Source: Streptomyces parvus (GTDB lineage Bacteria; Actinomycetota; Actinomycetes; Streptomycetales; Streptomycetaceae). From it: DNA of 64,000 nucleotides. Under the pieces are notes generated by a model, which did no database searches, was not told the origin of the DNA, and saw only the letters and a program-made list of their open reading frames with translations. Positions 1 through 10,556 of this stretch are shown piece by piece (positions within the stretch are counted from its first letter, which is position 1; each line of letters begins with the position of its first letter). The stretch is taken from assembly GCF_014648875.1 (NCBI RefSeq), contig NZ_BMRY01000002.1, positions 434,001 to 498,000 of the forward strand, read 5' to 3'. The position numbers and the translations under genes were made by a program.

Positions 1-1212
1 CTGGTCGGCCTCGCCGACCTGGACACCGGTGAGGACTACGTACGCGGCAAGATCGCCGGGTACCTCAACGACCTGCTTTCGCTCGGCGTGGACGGCTTCC
101 GTATCGACGCCGCGAAGCACATGCCCGCTGCCGACCTGGCCAACATCAAGTCCCGGCTGACCAACCCGAACGTCTACTGGAAGCACGAGGCGATCTACGG
201 GGCCGGGGAGGCCGTCTCGCCCTCCGAGTACCTGGGCAGCGGAGACGTCCAGGAGTTCCGGTACGGGCGGAGCCTCAAGCAGGTCTTCCTCAACGAGAAC
301 CTCGCCCACCTGAAGAACTTCGGCGAGGGCTGGGGCTTCATGGAGTCCGGGAAGTCCGCCGTCTTCGTCGACAACCACGACACCGAGCGCGGCGGCGACA
401 CCCTCAACTACAAGAACGGCTCCGCCTACACCCTGGCCGGTGTCTTCATGCTGGCCTGGCCCTACGGCTCCCCGGACGTCCACTCCGGCTACGAGTTCAG
501 CGACCACGACGCAGGACCCCCGAACGGCGGCCAGGTCAACGCCTGCTACAGCGACGGCTGGAAGTGCCAGCACGCCTGGCGTGAGATCTCCTCCATGGTC
601 GGCTTCCGCAACACCGCGCGCGGCCAGGCCGTCACCAACTGGTGGGACAACGGCGGCGACCAGATCGCCTTCGGCCGGGGCAACAAGGCGTACGTCGCCA
701 TCAACCACGAGGGCTCCGCGCTGAACCGCACCTTCCAGACCTCGCTGCCCGCCGGTGACTACTGCGACGTCCAGTCCGGCAAGGGCGTCACCGTCAACGG
801 CTCCGGCCAGTTCACCGCCACCGTCCCGGCCGGCACCGCCGTCGCCCTGCACGCGAACGCCCGGACCTGCTCCGGGGGCGGCGGCACCAACCCCGACCCG
901 GACCCCGGCAACGGCTCCTCCGGCGCCTCCTTCGGTGTCAACGCCACCACCCAGCCGGGCCAGAACATCCACGTCACCGGAGACCAGTCCGCCCTCGGCA
1001 ACTGGAACCCGGCGAACGCCCCCAAGCTCGACCCGGCCACGTACCCCGTCTGGAAGCTGGACGTCGCCCTGCCCGCCGGGACCACGTTCGCCTACAAGTA
1101 CGTCCGCAAGGACGCGGCCGGCAACGTCACCTGGGAGAGCGGCGCCAACCGCACCGCCACCGTCCCGGCCTCCGGGAAGGTCACGCTGACCGCCGACGTC
1201 TGGCGCGGCTGA
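1..1212 (+). CDS. Alpha-amylase, C-terminal part, with CBM20 starch-binding domain (5' end outside window)
   Basis: The reading frame is open from base 1 and runs 403 codons to TGA; the start lies upstream of the window. It is a GH13 alpha-amylase that hydrolyses alpha-1,4 bonds of starch outside the cell. GFRID near base 95 carries the catalytic nucleophile Asp, [10 protein letters not shown] near base 183 the region of the acid/base Glu, and VDNHD near base 370 the third catalytic Asp. After a Gly/Asn/Pro linker (about bases 870-925) the last 95 residues form a CBM20 domain, shown by the GDQSALGNW and WKLDVALP motifs. A strong hairpin follows the stop, and an amylopullulanase lies 79 bases downstream, so this is a starch-utilisation locus. 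The family assignment is secure; exact product specificity is not. Confidence 0.95.
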   Translation: MVGLADLDTGEDYVRGKIAGYLNDLLSLGVDGFRIDAAKHMPAADLANIKSRLTNPNVYWKHEAIYGAGEAVSPSEYLGSGDVQEFRYGRSLKQVFLNENLAHLKNFGEGWGFMESGKSAVFVDNHDTERGGDTLNYKNGSAYTLAGVFMLAWPYGSPDVHSGYEFSDHDAGPPNGGQVNACYSDGWKCQHAWREISSMVGFRNTARGQAVTNWWDNGGDQIAFGRGNKAYVAINHEGSALNRTFQTSLPAGDYCDVQSGKGVTVNGSGQFTATVPAGTAVALHANARTCSGGGGTNPDPDPGNGSSGASFGVNATTQPGQNIHVTGDQSALGNWNPANAPKLDPATYPVWKLDVALPAGTTFAYKYVRKDAAGNVTWESGANRTATVPASGKVTLTADVWRG

Positions 1213-1227
1213 CCCGTACCCCTCGCC

Positions 1228-1258
1228 GACGGGCCGGTGGCATCGCCACCGGCCCGTC
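1228..1258 (+). terminator. Terminator hairpin after alpha-amylase gene
   Basis: A perfect 14-bp stem (1228-1241 with 1245-1258) and a 3-base loop begin 15 bases after the amylase stop. There is no T-tract, which is usual for Streptomyces terminators. It separates the amylase from the following gene, which has its own ribosome binding site. Confidence 0.8.
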
Positions 1259-1291
1259 TCCGCACCGATCAAGCCCCGAGGAGCACCCTCC

Positions 1292-4200
1292 GTGTCCCGA
1301 ACGACCCTCAGACGAGGGGCGGTGGCCGCCCTGTGCGTGGCGCTGCTGCCCGTCGTCCCGGCGGCCACCGCCGCCGCATCGCCCCGGCCGCCGTCCCCGC
1401 CCTCGGACGCGAAACTCGCCCGTGAGGCGGCCCGGCACGACCTCACCCGCGAGCAGTTCTACTTCGTGCTGCCCGACCGCTTCGCCAACGGCGACGCCTC
1501 CAACGACCGGGGCGGGCTGACCGGTTCACGCCTCGACCACGGCTACGACCCCACCGACAAGGGGTTCTACCAGGGCGGCGACCTCAAGGGTCTGACCCAG
1601 AAGCTCGACTACATCAAGGGCCTCGGCACCACCGCCATCTGGATGGCCCCGATCTTCAAGAACCGGCCCGTGCAGGGCACCGGCAAGGACGCGTCGGCGG
1701 GCTACCACGGCTACTGGATCACCGACTTCACCCAGGTCGACCCGCACTTCGGCACCAACGCCGACCTGGAGAAGCTGATCGACAAGGCCCACGCCAAGGG
1801 CATGAAGGTCTTCTTCGACGTCATCACCAACCACACCGCCGACACCGTCGACTACGCGGAGAAGGCCTACGGCTACAAGCCCAAGGGCGCCTTCCCCTAC
1901 CTCGACAGGACCGGCCGCCCCTTCGACGACCGCGAGGGCGTGAAGAAGGTCGACCGGGACTCCTTCCCGTACTCCCCGGTGCAGGCCCCCGGCGCGGAGA
2001 AGAAGGTTCCGTCCTGGCTCAACGACCCGACCATGTACCACAACCGGGGCGACTCGACGTGGGCCGGCGAGTCCAACGAGTACGGCGACTTCTCCGGGCT
2101 CGACGACCTGTGGACCGAGCGTCCCGAGGTCGTGAAGGGCATGGAGAAGATCTACGAGAAGTGGGTCCGCGACTTCGACATCGACGGCTTCCGCATCGAC
2201 ACCGTCAAACACGTCGACCTCGACTTCTGGACCCAGTGGGCCACCGCGCTCGACGCCTACGCGGCCAAGCGCGGCCGGGACGACTTCTTCATGTTCGGCG
2301 AGGTCTACTCCGCCGACACCGAGGTCACATCGCCGTACGTCACCCGGGGCCGCCTGGACTCCACGCTGGACTTCCCGTTCCAGGACGCCGCCCGGCAGTT
2401 CGCCTCCCAGGGCGCGCCCGCCGACAAGCTCGCCTCGGTGTACGGCAACGACTTCCGCTACACCACCGACAAGGCCAACGCCTACGAGCAGGTCACCTTC
2501 CTCGGCAACCACGACATGGGCCGCATCGGGACCTTCCTGAAGCAGGACAACCCGAAGGCGGATGACGCCGAGCTGCTGCAGCGGGCCCGGCTGGCCAACG
2601 AGCTGATGTTCCTCGGCCGCGGCAACCCGGTGATCTACTACGGCGACGAGCAGGGCTTCACCGGCGCGGGCGGCGACAAGGACTCCCGCCAGACCCTCTT
2701 CGCCTCGAAGACCGCCGACTACCTCGATGACGACCAGCTCGGCACCGACCGCACCCACGCCTCGGACGCGTACGACACGAAGCACCCCGTCTACCGCTCC
2801 ATCGCCGCGCTCTCGAAGCTCACCAAGGAGCACCCGGCGCTGCGCGACGGCACCCAGATCGAGCGGCTCGCGGACGGCTCGGTGTACGCCACCTCGCGCA
2901 TCGCGACCGAGCGGCCGTACGAGTACCTCGTCGCCTCCAACAACGGCGCGACACCGAGGAGGGTCCAGCTCGCCACCGAGTCGGCCGAGATGAATTTCCG
3001 TACGGTGTACGGAGGTTCCGGCGCGGTCCGCAGCGGAAAGGACAAGAAGGTCACTGTCACCGTGCCCGCCCTGTCCAGCCTCGTGCTGAAGGCGGACCGG
3101 ACCGTCGGTGCCCCCGCCGCCAAGCCCGGGGTCTCGCTCAAGGCCCCGGCCGCCGGCGCCACCGGCACCGTCGAGATCACGGCCGACGTGGACGGGGGAC
3201 AGCTCAACCGCGTCGTCTTCGCCGCCCAGGTCGGCAACGGCAAGTGGCAGACCCTCGGCACCGCCGACCACGCTCCGTACAAGGTCACCCAGCACCTGGA
3301 CGAGACGGTCAAGGCGGGAACGCCCCTGCGCTACAAGGCCGTTGTCGTCGACCGCGCCGGCCGCACCTCCAGCGCCCTTGCCTCCACCACCGCCGGCCAG
3401 GCCCCGCCGCCCGGCAAGCCCGTCGCCGTCGAGCGCGACCGGGCCGTCGTCCACTACCAGCGCCCCGACGGCGACTACGAGGGCTGGCAGCTGAAGTCCG
3501 GTGAGAGGACGGCCGAGTTCATCGGACGGGACGCGTACGGCGCGTTCGCCTGGCTCGACCTGGAGAAGGGCACCGACTCCGTCCCCTACACCGTCGAGAA
3601 GAACGGCACGGCCGACGGGCCGCGGCGGACCATCGACCTCGGCGTGACCGGACAGGTCTGGATCGAGCAGGGCAAGGACGGGCAGACGGCCGAAGCCCCC
3701 GAGACCCCGCCGCAGGACACCACCAAGGCGGTCCTCAACTACCACCGCCCCGACGGGAACTACGACGGCTGGGGGCTGCACACCTGGACCGGCGCCAAGG
3801 AGCCCACCGACTGGGCCAAGCCGCTGATGCCGGTGAAGAAGGACGCCTACGGGGTCACCTTCGAAGTGCCGCTCGTCGACGGGGCCACCAGCCTCAGCTA
3901 CATCCTCCACAAGGGTGACGAGAAGGACCTCCCGAGCGACCAGTCCCTCGACCTCGCCACCTACGGCCACGAGGTCTGGATGCTCGGCGGCAAGCCCGGC
4001 TACCTCCTGCCGCAGACCGGCGGCGGCGCGGCCCCCGACCTGTCGAAGGCCGAGGCGCAGTGGATCGACGCGAACACCGTCGTCTGGAAGGTGAAGGCCA
4101 CCGACGCCACCAGCCAGCAGCTCGTGTACGCGAAGGAGGGCGGCATCTCCGTCGTCGACGGGGCGCTCTCCGACGAGGGGCAGTGGCTGCGGCTCCAGCA

Positions 4201-6610
4201 GGGCGAGCTGAACGACGCGCAGAAGGCGAAGTTCCCCCACCTGAAGGACTATCCGGCGTTCACCGTCGACGCCCGCGACCGCGACCGGGTCCGCGAGTCC
4301 CTGCGGGGCCAGCTGATCGCGACCCAGCGCGCCGCCAACGGGGCCCTGCTCGCCGCCACCGGAGTACAGACGGCCGGAATCCTGGACGACCTGTACGGCA
4401 AGAAGGCCGCCTCGGCCGAACTCGGTCCGGTCTTCCGCAAGTCCACGCCGACGCTCTCCGTGTGGGCCCCGACCGCGCAGACCGTCTCGCTCGAACTCGA
4501 CGGCCGCCGCGTCCCGATGAAGCGCGACGACCGTACCGGCGTCTGGTCCGTCACGGGGAAGAAGAGCTGGCAGGGCAAGCCCTACCGGTACGCCGTGACC
4601 GTCTGGGCCCCCACCGTCCAGAAGCTGGTGACCAACAAGGTCACCGACCCCTACTCCACCGCCCTGACCGCCGACTCCGCCCGCAGCCTCGTCGTCGACC
4701 TCACCGACCCGAAGCTCGCGCCGCGCGGCTGGTCCGGCCTGAAGAAGCCCGCCGCCACCCCGCTGCGGGACGCCCAGATCCAGGAGCTGCACGTCCGGGA
4801 CTTCTCCATCACGGACCGCACGGCGAAGCACCCCGGTGAGTACCGGGCCTTCACCGACACCCGCTCGAAGGGCATGCGGCACCTGAAGAAGCTCGCCGAC
4901 TCCGGCACCAGCTACGTCCACCTGCTGCCCGTCTTCGACATCGGGACCGTCCCGGAGAAGAAGAAGGACCAGGCGACCCCCGACTGCGACCTGACCGCCC
5001 ACGCACCCGACTCCGAGAAGCAGCAGGAGTGCGTGAGCAAGGCCGCCGCCAAGGACGGCTTCAACTGGGGCTACGACCCCTTCCACTACACCGTCCCCGA
5101 GGGCTCCTACGCCTCCGACCCGGACGGCACCGAGCGCACGGTCGAGTTCCGGCAGATGGTCCAGGGCCTGAACCAGGCCGGACTGCGCACGGTCATGGAC
5201 GTCGTCTACAACCACACCGTCGCCTCCGGGCAGGACGACAAGTCGGTCCTCGACCGGATCGTGCCCGGTTACTACCAGCGGCTCCTGGAGGACGGCACCG
5301 TCGCCACCTCCACCTGCTGCGCCAACACCGCGCCCGAGAACACCATGATGGGCAAGCTCGTCGTCGACTCGATCGTCACCTGGGCGAAGGAGTACAAGGT
5401 CGACGGCTTCCGCTTCGACCTGATGGGCCACCACCCCAAGGACAACATCCTGGAGGTCCGCAAGGCGCTGGACCGGCTCACCCCCGCCAAGGACGGCGTC
5501 GACGGCAAGAAGATCATCCTGTACGGCGAGGGCTGGAACTTCGGCGAGATCGCCGATGACGCCCGCTTCGTCCAAGCCACCCAGAAGAACATGGCCGGCA
5601 CCGGCATCGCCACCTTCTCCGACCGGGCCCGCGACGCCGTGCGCGGCGGCGGCCCCTTCGACGAGGACCCCGGCGTCCAGGGCTTCGCCTCCGGCCTCTA
5701 CACCGACCCCAACTCCTCGCCCGCCAACGGCACCCGCGCCGAACAGAAGGCCCGGCTGCTGCACTACCAGGACCTGATCAAGGTCGGCCTCACCGGCAAC
5801 CTCGCGAACTACACCTTCACCGACACCTCCGGGCGCACGGTCAAGGGCTCCGACGTCGACTACAACGGGGCGCCCGCCGGATACGCGGCCGTACCCGGCG
5901 ACGCGCTCGCCTACTCCGACGCCCACGACAACGAGACCCTCTTCGACGCCCTCGCCTTCAAGCTCCCGGCCGACTCCTCGGCCGCCGAGCGGGCCAGGGC
6001 CCAGGTGGTCGCCATGGCCGCCTCCGTCCTCTCCCAGGGGCCCTCGCTCTCCCAGGCGGGCACCGACCTGCTGCGCTCCAAGTCCCTGGACCGCAACTCC
6101 TACGACAGCGGCGACTGGTTCAACGCCCTGCACTGGGACTGCCGCGACGGCAACGGCTTCGGACGGGGCCTCCCGCCCGCCGCCGACAACCGGGACAAGT
6201 GGTCGTACGCGAAGCCGCTCCTGGCCGCCACCGGCACCATCGCGCCCAAGTGCGCCCAGATCGACGGTGCTTCGGCCGCCTACCGCGACCTGCTCACCAT
6301 CCGCTCCACCGAGAAGGAGTTCTCCCTGCGCACCGCGGACCAGGTGCAGTCCGCCCTGTCCTTCCCGCTCTCCGGCAAGGACGAGACCCCCGGCGTGATC
6401 ACCATGCGCCTCGGCAAGCTCGTCGTCGTCCTCAACGCCGCCCCGGACACCGCGACCCAGCGGCTCGCCGCACCGGCCGGGAAGACGTACGCGCTGCACC
6501 CGGTCCAGGCCAAGGGTGCGGATCTTACGGTCAAACGAGCCAGGTACGACGGGAAATCGGCCACTTTCACCGTCCCGGGACGCACCGCGGCCGTCTTCAC
6601 TCTGCGCTGA
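1292..6610 (+). CDS. pulA: Secreted amylopullulanase: two GH13 catalytic domains in one 1772-aa chain
   Basis: Secreted bifunctional starch-debranching enzyme. The GTG start is set by GAGGAG at 1278-1283 with an 8-base spacer. A Sec signal peptide covers about residues 1-29 and ends near ATAAA. The first GH13 domain (about 45-610) keeps all three catalytic motifs: GFRID near 300, GEVYS near 336 and GNHD near 405, as in alpha-amylases. Next come an Ig-like segment, then two CBM41-type starch-binding repeats with the shared RPDG(D/N)Y(E/D)GW motif near residues 720 and 815. A pullulanase N-terminal/CBM48 region precedes a second GH13 domain of pullulanase type: VVYNHTV near 1305, GFRFDLMG near 1370, YGEGWNFGE near 1410 and DAHDNE near 1543. 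The enzyme should cut alpha-1,4 bonds with one domain and alpha-1,6 with the other. Such double-domain enzymes are known in Streptomyces. Confidence 0.95.
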   Translation: MSRTTLRRGAVAALCVALLPVVPAATAAASPRPPSPPSDAKLAREAARHDLTREQFYFVLPDRFANGDASNDRGGLTGSRLDHGYDPTDKGFYQGGDLKGLTQKLDYIKGLGTTAIWMAPIFKNRPVQGTGKDASAGYHGYWITDFTQVDPHFGTNADLEKLIDKAHAKGMKVFFDVITNHTADTVDYAEKAYGYKPKGAFPYLDRTGRPFDDREGVKKVDRDSFPYSPVQAPGAEKKVPSWLNDPTMYHNRGDSTWAGESNEYGDFSGLDDLWTERPEVVKGMEKIYEKWVRDFDIDGFRIDTVKHVDLDFWTQWATALDAYAAKRGRDDFFMFGEVYSADTEVTSPYVTRGRLDSTLDFPFQDAARQFASQGAPADKLASVYGNDFRYTTDKANAYEQVTFLGNHDMGRIGTFLKQDNPKADDAELLQRARLANELMFLGRGNPVIYYGDEQGFTGAGGDKDSRQTLFASKTADYLDDDQLGTDRTHASDAYDTKHPVYRSIAALSKLTKEHPALRDGTQIERLADGSVYATSRIATERPYEYLVASNNGATPRRVQLATESAEMNFRTVYGGSGAVRSGKDKKVTVTVPALSSLVLKADRTVGAPAAKPGVSLKAPAAGATGTVEITADVDGGQLNRVVFAAQVGNGKWQTLGTADHAPYKVTQHLDETVKAGTPLRYKAVVVDRAGRTSSALASTTAGQAPPPGKPVAVERDRAVVHYQRPDGDYEGWQLKSGERTAEFIGRDAYGAFAWLDLEKGTDSVPYTVEKNGTADGPRRTIDLGVTGQVWIEQGKDGQTAEAPETPPQDTTKAVLNYHRPDGNYDGWGLHTWTGAKEPTDWAKPLMPVKKDAYGVTFEVPLVDGATSLSYILHKGDEKDLPSDQSLDLATYGHEVWMLGGKPGYLLPQTGGGAAPDLSKAEAQWIDANTVVWKVKATDATSQQLVYAKEGGISVVDGALSDEGQWLRLQQGELNDAQKAKFPHLKDYPAFTVDARDRDRVRESLRGQLIATQRAANGALLAATGVQTAGILDDLYGKKAASAELGPVFRKSTPTLSVWAPTAQTVSLELDGRRVPMKRDDRTGVWSVTGKKSWQGKPYRYAVTVWAPTVQKLVTNKVTDPYSTALTADSARSLVVDLTDPKLAPRGWSGLKKPAATPLRDAQIQELHVRDFSITDRTAKHPGEYRAFTDTRSKGMRHLKKLADSGTSYVHLLPVFDIGTVPEKKKDQATPDCDLTAHAPDSEKQQECVSKAAAKDGFNWGYDPFHYTVPEGSYASDPDGTERTVEFRQMVQGLNQAGLRTVMDVVYNHTVASGQDDKSVLDRIVPGYYQRLLEDGTVATSTCCANTAPENTMMGKLVVDSIVTWAKEYKVDGFRFDLMGHHPKDNILEVRKALDRLTPAKDGVDGKKIILYGEGWNFGEIADDARFVQATQKNMAGTGIATFSDRARDAVRGGGPFDEDPGVQGFASGLYTDPNSSPANGTRAEQKARLLHYQDLIKVGLTGNLANYTFTDTSGRTVKGSDVDYNGAPAGYAAVPGDALAYSDAHDNETLFDALAFKLPADSSAAERARAQVVAMAASVLSQGPSLSQAGTDLLRSKSLDRNSYDSGDWFNALHWDCRDGNGFGRGLPPAADNRDKWSYAKPLLAATGTIAPKCAQIDGASAAYRDLLTIRSTEKEFSLRTADQVQSALSFPLSGKDETPGVITMRLGKLVVVLNAAPDTATQRLAAPAGKTYALHPVQAKGADLTVKRARYDGKSATFTVPGRTAAVFTLR

Positions 6611-6680
6611 CCACCCGCGGCACTACGGTGACGGCAGACGTCGGCAACGGAGCCGCGACAGCCGTACCCGGTACCGTCCG

Positions 6681-6720
6681 GCCGGCCCCGCCCACCCCTC
6701 CGGGGGAGTGCGGGGCCGGC
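6681..6720 (+). terminator. Terminator hairpin after amylopullulanase gene
   Basis: Arms 6681-6691 and 6710-6720 are perfect 11-bp complements around an 18-base loop that can itself fold (CCCC/GGGG). It lies 70 bases after the pulA stop and about 50 bases before the next start, so that gene probably has its own promoter or is reached by read-through. Confidence 0.65.
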
Positions 6721-6768
6721 CTCGGCCGTCGGCCCGCCGGCGCACCCTGCCCCAGCGTGCGGACGGTG

Positions 6769-8919
6769 ATGATGACCAACGTGGGATACCTTCCCGAGGA
6801 GACGAGCAGCTTCGTCGGGAGGCGGGCCGAACTGGCCCGGCTGCACACCGCGTTGACCACCCGGCGGATGACCACGCTGATCGGCCCCGGCGGGGTCGGC
6901 AAGACCCGGCTCGCGCTCCGGTCCGCCCGCGCCGTCGCCGGCCGTTACGCGGACGGCGCCTGGTGGGCCGACCTCTCCCCGCTCTCCGACGACCGGCTGC
7001 TGCTCCCGACCGTCTCGGACGCGGTCGGGCTCGCCGACCACACCCTGCGGATGCCCGTCGAGGCGCTCTGCGAATGGCTCGCGGACAAGCACCTCCTGCT
7101 CGTCCTCGACTCCGCCGAACACCTCCGCGGCCCCTGCTCCCACCTGCTGGCCGAGATCCTCACCACCTCGCCCGCCCTGACCGTCCTGGTCACCAGCAGG
7201 CAGCCGCTCGGCACCCGCGGCGAGCACGTCGTCGAGGTGCCGCCGCTCCCGGTCGACGGCGCGCCCGACGCCCTCCAGCTCTTCGCCGACCGGCTGCGCG
7301 CCACCGACCCGCGGGCCCGCCTCGACGCTCCCGGGGACGAGGCGGCCGCCGCCGAGATCTGCCGCCGCCTCGAAGGCATCCCGCTCGCCATCGAACTGGC
7401 CGCCGCGGGCATCGGCCGGCACAGCGTGGCCCAGCTCGCCACCCGCATCGGCACCCGTTTCGACGCCCCGGGCCTCACCGTCGGCGTGTCCGGGGCGCAC
7501 GGCTCCTCCGGTGCGGCCGGGCTCCCCGGAGGCGTCGGGGCGGCGGCAGATCCCGGCACGTCCCGGCTCGACCTCCTCGCCGACGAGACCGCCTGGCCCC
7601 GCCGCCACCGCACCCTGCGCACCGCCATCGGCTGGTCCCACGAGCTGTGTACGCCGCTGGAACGTCTCCTGTGGGCCCGGCTCACCCCGCTGCGCACCGA
7701 CTTCGACGCCGAGGTCGCCCGCGAGGTCTGCGCCGGGGGACCGCTCACCCCCGGCGAGGTGGACCGGGCGCTCCAGGGGCTCGTCGCCCAGTCCGTCGTC
7801 CAGCGCGACGGCGACCGCTACCGGATGCTCGACACCCTGCGCGAGTACGGCCGCATGTGGCTCGCCGAGCTGGGCGAGGCCCGCGCGGCCGCCGACCGGC
7901 ACGCGCACAGTTTCCTCGGCCTCGCCCGCCGTGCCCACGAGGGCTGGACCGGCCCTGACCAGGTCTCCTGGTACCACACGGTGTCCGACACCCACCTGGA
8001 CCTGTGCGCGGCCCTGGAGCACCTGCTCGCCCACGACGCCGAAGGGGCCCAGGAGATGGCGGGCCGGGTCGGCTTCTTCTGGGCCTGCTGCGGCCATCTC
8101 TCCGAGGCCCGGAACTACGCCCAGCGGGCCCTGGACGCGGGCCCCGTCGAGGGCCCCCACCGGACCAGACTGCAGTGGGTGCTCGGCGTCGCGGCCCTGC
8201 TCCAGAGCGACTTCGCGACCGCCGAGAAGTACGGGGCGCTCTGCACGGCCACCGCCCTGTACGACGGGGACGACGAGGGCATGCTCGCCGCCACGTATCT
8301 CTCCGGCATCACGCAGCTGATGACCGGGGAGCCCGACGCGGCCCTGGAGGCGGCCGGGCGCGTCCTGCGGATGACGGAGGGCGTTCCCGTGGATTCCGGC
8401 CACCGGCTGCGCTGCCGCCTCGTCACCGTCTTCGCGCTCACCGCACTCGGCCGGCTCGCCGAGTCCGAGGCGGCGGCGACCGCGCTGCGCCGGGCCTGCG
8501 AACGCGGCGGCGAGTTCTGGACCCGATCCTACGTGGACTACCAGCTCGCCCTGATCGCCCTGCTCCAGGGGCGCCCGGAGGCCTCCGCCACGTACGCCCG
8601 GGCGATGCTCGCCGGCAAACACCGGCTCCGCGACAGCTTCGGCATCGCCCTGGGCCTGGACCTCCTGGCCGCCGCCATCGCCGCCCAGGGCGCGGGCGCC
8701 CAGGCCGCCCGGGTCTACGGCACCGGGCACGCGTACTGGCGGATGGTCGGCCACCCCCAGCGCGGCACGCCCGAGCTGGGCCCGGTCCGCGAGCGGTGCG
8801 AACTCCAGGCGCGGGCGGCCGTCGGCGACGAGGCGTACCAGCGGGCCTTCGAGCGCGGCCAGTCGGACAACGCGGAGGTCGGCCTCGCCGCAGCGCTGCG
8901 CACCGAACTGCAAATCTGA
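6769..8919 (+). CDS. Solitary STAND-type ATPase with TPR-like C-terminus (AfsR/LuxR-family core without DNA-binding domain)
   Basis: 716 residues. The N-terminus is typical of the NB-ARC/STAND ATPases found in large Streptomyces regulators: SSFVGRRAEL, Walker A IGPGGVGKTRLAL (about 37-50), Walker B LLVLDSAEHL (about 110) and the LVTSRQPL sensor motif. A winged-helix-like stretch (LRTAIGWSHELC) and an all-helical TPR-like region fill the rest. Most relatives carry an N-terminal BTAD/OmpR domain or a C-terminal LuxR helix-turn-helix. Here the protein stops just where the LuxR domain normally begins (ending ALRTELQI). It may therefore act through a partner protein. The start is uncertain: ATG 6769, ATG 6772 and GTG 6766 are consecutive, with GGACGG at 6761-6766 favouring 6772. 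The frame stays open further upstream, but codon use there looks like the pulA terminator region. Confidence 0.85.
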   Translation: MMTNVGYLPEETSSFVGRRAELARLHTALTTRRMTTLIGPGGVGKTRLALRSARAVAGRYADGAWWADLSPLSDDRLLLPTVSDAVGLADHTLRMPVEALCEWLADKHLLLVLDSAEHLRGPCSHLLAEILTTSPALTVLVTSRQPLGTRGEHVVEVPPLPVDGAPDALQLFADRLRATDPRARLDAPGDEAAAAEICRRLEGIPLAIELAAAGIGRHSVAQLATRIGTRFDAPGLTVGVSGAHGSSGAAGLPGGVGAAADPGTSRLDLLADETAWPRRHRTLRTAIGWSHELCTPLERLLWARLTPLRTDFDAEVAREVCAGGPLTPGEVDRALQGLVAQSVVQRDGDRYRMLDTLREYGRMWLAELGEARAAADRHAHSFLGLARRAHEGWTGPDQVSWYHTVSDTHLDLCAALEHLLAHDAEGAQEMAGRVGFFWACCGHLSEARNYAQRALDAGPVEGPHRTRLQWVLGVAALLQSDFATAEKYGALCTATALYDGDDEGMLAATYLSGITQLMTGEPDAALEAAGRVLRMTEGVPVDSGHRLRCRLVTVFALTALGRLAESEAAATALRRACERGGEFWTRSYVDYQLALIALLQGRPEASATYARAMLAGKHRLRDSFGIALGLDLLAAAIAAQGAGAQAARVYGTGHAYWRMVGHPQRGTPELGPVRERCELQARAAVGDEAYQRAFERGQSDNAEVGLAAALRTELQI

Positions 8920-9021
8920 GCAGGGCCGGACTCCGACTCCGGCCAGGACCGAACCGCGGCTCCGACCAGGGGCTGAGCCGCACTCGTGTCCCCGGACTAC
9001 CCGCATCCACCGCCTTGTGGG

Positions 9022-9040
9022 TAAGGTTAGGCATACCTAA
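9022..9040 (+). promoter_or_regulatory. Iron box (DmdR/IdeR-type operator)
   Basis: The 19-bp sequence TAAGGTTAGGCATACCTAA matches the actinobacterial DmdR1/IdeR iron-box consensus (TTAGGTTAGGCTCACCTAA) at 16 of 19 positions and keeps both half-sites. It ends 41 bases before the DUF2470 start codon, the usual place for a repressor site. The expected effect is repression of that gene in iron-replete cells. Confidence 0.85.
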
Positions 9041-9081
9041 GTAGCCGCTTGGGTTCCGCTGACCCTCCCTGGAGAACTCGG

Positions 9082-9786
9082 ATGCGTCTTTCCCGCCCCC
9101 GCGCCACGCAGCCGACCCGCGCCGAGCGTGTCCGGTCGATCCTGACCGTCGCCCACTCCATGACGGTGGTCAGCGACGGGCTGCACACCGAAGTCCGCCG
9201 CCTGGACGGCACGGGAGCGATGGGCCACATCCACCTGCACGCCCCGAACGACGGCAACCACGCGCCCAGCGCCGAACGCGTCCCGTCCCGCCTGGAGTTC
9301 ACGGACATCGCCGCCACTCCCGTACGCGACCGGCTGCGCGCCCGCGTCACGGTCACCGGGCTGCTGGCCTCCCCGTACAGCACCGACACCGAACAGTCCA
9401 CCTGCATGGAGTTCGGCCAGGCCGTCCTGGAGGACGCCGAGGGGCGCACCTTCGTCACCCTGGAGGAGCTGGAGGAGGCGGAGACCGACCCGATCGCCGC
9501 CTGCGAGGCGGGCATGCTCACCCATCTCGTGGACGACCACGCCGAACTGGTCCCGCTGCTGCTGCGCCTGGTCCACCCCCGCCCGGAGCGCGGCATGACC
9601 CGGGCCGTGCCGCTGGCGATGGACCGGTACGGCGTCACCCTGCGGCTCGAATACCCGGACACCCACGAGGACGTCCGGCTGCCCTTCCCCCGGCCGGTCA
9701 CCGAGATCGACCAGGCGGGCCCGCAGATCCACGCGCTGCTGGCCGCCGCCCGACGCGTCTCCCACCGCAACGGCCTGCCCGCCTGA
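9082..9786 (+). CDS. DUF2470 domain protein, iron-regulated
   Basis: 234 residues. ATG 9082 is chosen because GGAG at 9071-9074 sits 7 bases upstream; a TTG at 9049 in the same frame lacks a ribosome binding site. The C-terminal third (about 140-234: LTHLVDDHAELV, ERGMTRAVPLAMDRYGVTLRLEY, VTEIDQAGPQIHALL) matches DUF2470, a domain also found in HugZ-type haem-utilisation proteins. The N-terminal half resembles the split-barrel partner of such proteins, but the catalytic haem ligand cannot be assigned by eye. The iron box just upstream makes a role in iron or haem handling likely. No signal peptide is visible, so it is cytoplasmic. It converges on the TetR gene with only 6 bases between stops. 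Confidence 0.85.
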   Translation: MRLSRPRATQPTRAERVRSILTVAHSMTVVSDGLHTEVRRLDGTGAMGHIHLHAPNDGNHAPSAERVPSRLEFTDIAATPVRDRLRARVTVTGLLASPYSTDTEQSTCMEFGQAVLEDAEGRTFVTLEELEEAETDPIAACEAGMLTHLVDDHAELVPLLLRLVHPRPERGMTRAVPLAMDRYGVTLRLEYPDTHEDVRLPFPRPVTEIDQAGPQIHALLAAARRVSHRNGLPA

Positions 9787-9792
9787 GTGGTC

Positions 9793-10521
9793 CTACGGTT
9801 TCGGCAGCCGCTGGGCCGGCACGGCGGGATCGTCCGGGGCGAACGCGGAGAGCCGCGCCAGCAGATCCCCGAACGGACCGTCCGCCGGCTCCTGGGACAG
9901 CATCCGCAGCACGATGCCCGCCATCTCCTGGTCGTACGCGGCACTGACGGCGGCCAGCGCCGCGAAGTCGTGCACCAGCTGCATCTCCAGCTCCTCGCGC
10001 GGGATGCGCCGCCCGTCCAGCCAGATCAGCGCCGTCGACTCGGCGAGCGACACCCAGGAGCGGACCACCAGCTCCAGCCGGGCGGGCGGTTCGGCCACCC
10101 CGAGGTGCGTGATGATCTGCTCGTACGCGGCCTGCCGCACCCCGTCGATCATGGCGTTCGCCGTCGAGGAGCCGACCGCGGGCCCGCCGCGCATCAGCGC
10201 CGAGAAACCGGGCCCGTGCTCGTCGACGAAGTCGAAGAACCGCCCCATCACCCGCAACAGCCGCGCGCCCAGAGGCCCTTCGAGCGGCTCCAGGAAGCGG
10301 GCCGCCAGCTCGTCGGCGGCCCGCCGCAGCGCCGCCTCGTACAGGCTCTGCTTCCCGGGGAAGTAGTGGTACACCAGCGGCCGCGAGATCCCCGCGACGG
10401 CGGCGATCTCGTCGATCGACACATCCTCGGGCGAGCGGCGGCTGAACAAGTCCAGCGCGACGCCGATCAGTTGCTGTCTGCGCTCGTCGACGCCCATCCT
10501 GCGCCGCACCCCCGTCGTCAT
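9793..10521 (-). CDS. TetR family transcriptional regulator
   Basis: 242 residues. The N-terminal helix-turn-helix is clear (RRQQLIGVALDLF at about 14-26, then EIAAVAGISRPLVYHYFPGKQSLYEAAL at about 43-70). The rest is the helical ligand-binding domain. It is the last gene of a three-gene minus-strand unit: metal-dependent hydrolase, ferredoxin-linked oxidoreductase, then this gene 35 bases later. It therefore probably represses its own operon in response to a hydrophobic ligand such as a fatty acid or steroid. That effector is inference. Confidence 0.93.
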   Translation of the reverse strand: MTTGVRRRMGVDERRQQLIGVALDLFSRRSPEDVSIDEIAAVAGISRPLVYHYFPGKQSLYEAALRRAADELAARFLEPLEGPLGARLLRVMGRFFDFVDEHGPGFSALMRGGPAVGSSTANAMIDGVRQAAYEQIITHLGVAEPPARLELVVRSWVSLAESTALIWLDGRRIPREELEMQLVHDFAALAAVSAAYDQEMAGIVLRMLSQEPADGPFGDLLARLSAFAPDDPAVPAQRLPKP

Positions 10522-10556
10522 GCGAACAGCCTATCCGGGGTGCGCACTCACAGACC

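Noticed and set aside
1526..6499. Very long open frame of about 1650 codons antisense to the amylopullulanase gene
   Set aside because: GC-rich codon bias removes stops on the opposite strand; the product is low-complexity Gly/Val/Arg/Leu with no domain, and the sense strand has clear catalytic motifs.
6280..9006. Long open frame antisense to the STAND ATPase gene
   Set aside because: Shadow frame; composition not protein-like, and the sense strand has Walker motifs.
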